NCBI GenBank assembly: GCA_914767715.1
Contig: OU612070.1
Span: forward strand, 28,010,025-28,074,024
Origin: Membranipora membranacea
Lineage: Eukaryota; Bryozoa; Gymnolaemata; Cheilostomatida; Membraniporidae
DNA length: 64,000 nucleotides
Direction: 5' to 3'
Below are positions 62,101 to 64,000 of this stretch, in pieces; the first letter of the stretch is position 1; each line of letters starts with the position of its first letter. The position numbers were made by a program, and so were the translations under genes. Under the pieces are notes generated by a model that saw only the letters and a list, made by a program, of their open reading frames with translations, was not told where the DNA came from and made no database searches.

Positions 62101-62656
62101 CAAATTTAGAGAGTCAATTAACTTGCCATAACCAACAGAGTTGGCGACTTGACGGCGCAATATTTGGTTGCAATTTCTGCAACACACACTAGCCTTCTGA
62201 ACAATGGGGCCCAACTACCCCAAGAGGAAAAATTCAAATGTAGAAACTTTGAGACTTGAACAGTGAAGGAGATGGCTCTAACCAACTGAACCACCCCCTA
62301 CTCTGATTGAGCAATCCGCAGCTGTAATGTGACTAAAAAAAGTACAACGTGGCTTGATCTCCTTTGGTTATATATTTTGGCATTTTGGCAATGGTATTTT
62401 GGGATATGGTATGTTGTCCCGCATGGTATTATGTCCAATCTGGCTTTATATCCATTGGTATTTTGACACATCTGGCTTTATATCCACTGGTTTTTTGACA
62501 CAACTGGCGTTTTGTACAACTGGTATTTTGGCATTGGTATATTGTGCAGTGGTGTTTTCACCTATGGCATTATGGCCATGGCATTATGACAATGGCATTA
62601 TGGCAATGGCATTTTGTCCCAATGGCATTTTGGCCATGGCATTATGGCCGGGTACC
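59168..62656. mobile_element. 3.5-kb unit with ~420-bp inverted arms and 10-bp flanking repeat
   Basis: The arms 59168-59580 and 62241-62656 are inverted copies, closely similar throughout. The outer half of each arm consists of many degenerate 12-18-base units around ATGCCAT/ATACCA. The inner part carries a tRNA-like A box, GGTTCAGTTGGTTAGAGC. The exact decamer CCTCGGGTTG stands in the same orientation on both sides (59158-59167 and 62657-62666), as expected for a target duplication. Long arms with a 9-11 bp duplication recall Mutator-like or Foldback elements; no transposase is recognised. The interior contains a decayed LINE reverse transcriptase. Open frames in the arms rich in W, M and G are artefacts of the repeats. 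Confidence 0.7.
60752..61600 (+). pseudogene. Decayed non-LTR (LINE) reverse transcriptase
   Basis: Several pieces in different frames match LINE ORF2. KKPWMTKQLFTLTKEGTKLH near 60917 lies before the RT domain; LSKAFDTINHSFLV near 61140 is RT motif A; GSVLG and PALFIIYNVDLL near 61315-61370 is motif B; FADNPNNF at 61391 is motif C with the second catalytic aspartate replaced by asparagine; LINEWCITNCLVINYENT follows. In-frame stops and frameshifts break it. It resembles the Jockey/CR1 group. It lies inside the inverted-arm unit. Confidence 0.75.
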
Positions 62657-62949
62657 CCTCGGGTTGTATTAGTCTGGCTTGTTTGTGTTAAAACTTTAAA
62701 AAACCAAGCTTCACTGGATTCCTATACTGAGTAGACATCATGCAGTGAAATCCAATATTTTTTAACTATCTTCGGTGGTTTACATCACCTACTCTCTTCA
62801 CCCTCTACCTTTCTAAGGCTCTAAGGGAAGAAACGAGCTCCACAGATCTGCAAGACCATACCTACCTACCATACAAATACCAACCAACAGAAGACTACAT
62901 CTACACTAAAAACCCAAAACTAACCCCAAGAAAGAAGGTGTGCTGATAT

Positions 62950-63690
62950 CACTATAATATGCAGATGATATCAGCTGGACCGGAGTAAACTTCCCTGGAG
63001 AAGATAGCTACCATCAAAGAGAGATTACCAACACTTCTGGCAGAAAGAAATCTGAAAATAAACCCATCAAAAACCAAAGAATACAATATTAACATAGAAA
63101 ACAAAGACAGAGACTGGCGGAAATGCAAGTACCTCAGCTCACTCCTGGATACATCCTGCGACATAAGCCAACGGAAGCAGTCCGCTATGACAGCATACCA
63201 GCGCTTCAAGCTCATCTTCAATGATAGGAGTCTCCCACCAAAGCAAAAAGCAAAAATTATTTTCCGCCCTGATCAGCAGCATCTTTCTCCACAACTGTGA
63301 GATATGGACAATAAGAGAAATTGATACCACCACTATAGACGGCTACCAGCGCAAGATCTTGAGATGGATGCTTGGCATCAGATGGCCAAACAAATTATCA
63401 GATGACAAAGTCTACAGACGAACTGGCCTCATACCGTGGATCACGCAAATATCAACAAGACGTGTTAGATGGTTTGGCCACATAAAACGTCCAAACCCCG
63501 AAACACCAGCTATCCAAGCCCTTAATGACATAATCAACAAAGAAACAAAGAAAACCAGAGGAGGACAGAGACTAACATAGGTGAAACGCCTTCAGAAAGA
63601 CCTCAAGAAAGTATATCTCTCTCTGAGCCAAGGTCTCGAGGTGTCACAGGATAGAGCTTAGTGGAGGCGTGTTGTACACGAGATTAGATG
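62950..63690 (+). pseudogene. Decayed LINE reverse transcriptase 3' half (RTE-like)
   Basis: YADDIS at 62958-62975 is the catalytic motif. It is followed by ERNLKINPSKTKEY and KYLSSLLDTSCDISQRKQSA (to about 63250), then after a frameshift IDGYQRKILRWMLGIRWPNK, DKVYRRTGLI, RRVRWFGHIKR and RRVVHEIR, ending at TGA 63688-63690. These are the usual C-terminal blocks of an endonuclease/reverse-transcriptase LINE. Two TAG codons interrupt the last frame (63578 and 63659). It differs in clade from the fragment at 60752-61600. Confidence 0.8.
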
Positions 63691-64000
63691 ATTAGAAGCT
63701 CTCAGGATGTCTAAACAGACTACATCTGCATAAGTCAAGTAAGTCAAGTAAGAGGTTTATGGCATATCTGTCCAATCTATATAAAATACAGATCTAATTA
63801 TATTTATACTATGGATTTTGACCTCGGGATCCCAGACTATAATAACTCTCCCTTTTGATTCCCTTACAGACACTGGACATGGGAAACTTTATCCCCTTTC
63901 CCAAGATCCCAAAATCAAAATGTCAAAAAAATAGAAATTTTAGAAAGTTCACTTTTTCAGGAACACACCATAATAGATCCAAACATAGGATGGTCGAAGA
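63691..64000 (+). other. LINE 3' end and unassigned sequence
   Basis: A short tail with AAGTCAAGTAAGTCAAGTAAG at 63733-63753 probably ends the LINE. The remaining 250 bases hold nothing I recognise. Confidence 0.4.

Overview
The window is nuclear DNA from an invertebrate bilaterian animal. Evidence is AT-rich sequence, GT-AG introns of roughly 0.2-4 kb, short phase-conserved exons, and abundant degenerate transposons, tRNA-derived SINE pieces and microsatellites. The Otx homeodomain (lophotrochozoan-like substitutions, my impression only) and the tail motifs SIWSP and KFQVL fit a marine invertebrate such as a lophotrochozoan or non-vertebrate deuterostome. I cannot name the species. All gene models below were built by hand from splice sites and reading phase. 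Every model closes in frame from start to stop.

Layout: (1) 204-8828, + strand, Otx homeobox gene, 3 coding exons, 317 aa. The homeodomain is split at the Q/V codon junction as in other Otx genes. (2) 12260-20302, - strand, tRNA dimethylallyltransferase (TRIT1/MiaA family), 8 exons, 545 aa, convergent with Otx. (3) 23054-25753, + strand, four-pass TMEM179-family protein, 5 exons, 271 aa. (4) 27581-30248, + strand, CINP-like protein, 4 exons, 221 aa. (5) 32920-43159 and 48755-56112, + strand, two tandem SLC5-type sodium/solute symporter genes, 15 exons each with identical intron phases (623 aa, or 612 aa with alternative ends; and 613 aa). (6) 56113-64000, gene-poor and repeat-rich: a faint remnant of a further symporter copy, a large foldback, a 3.5 kb unit with long inverted arms and a matching 10-bp flank enclosing a decayed LINE reverse transcriptase, and a second decayed LINE 3' end.

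The first four genes are unrelated housekeeping or regulatory loci: a head patterning factor, tRNA A37 modification, a membrane protein of unknown role, and a CDK2/replication-associated factor. The symporter pair is a recent local duplication with extra terminal exons and fragments that record more than one duplication or deletion event.

Mobile DNA is the other theme. There is an inverted pair of TTAA-flanked MITEs, a hAT-like element with an 8-bp target duplication inside a CINP intron, a hairpin family built on TTGTCAC/CTTGTCAAG, SINE tails ending in (AATC)n, and a satellite based on the palindrome CATCCGGATG. I saw no prokaryote-style system, CRISPR array or functional RNA gene.
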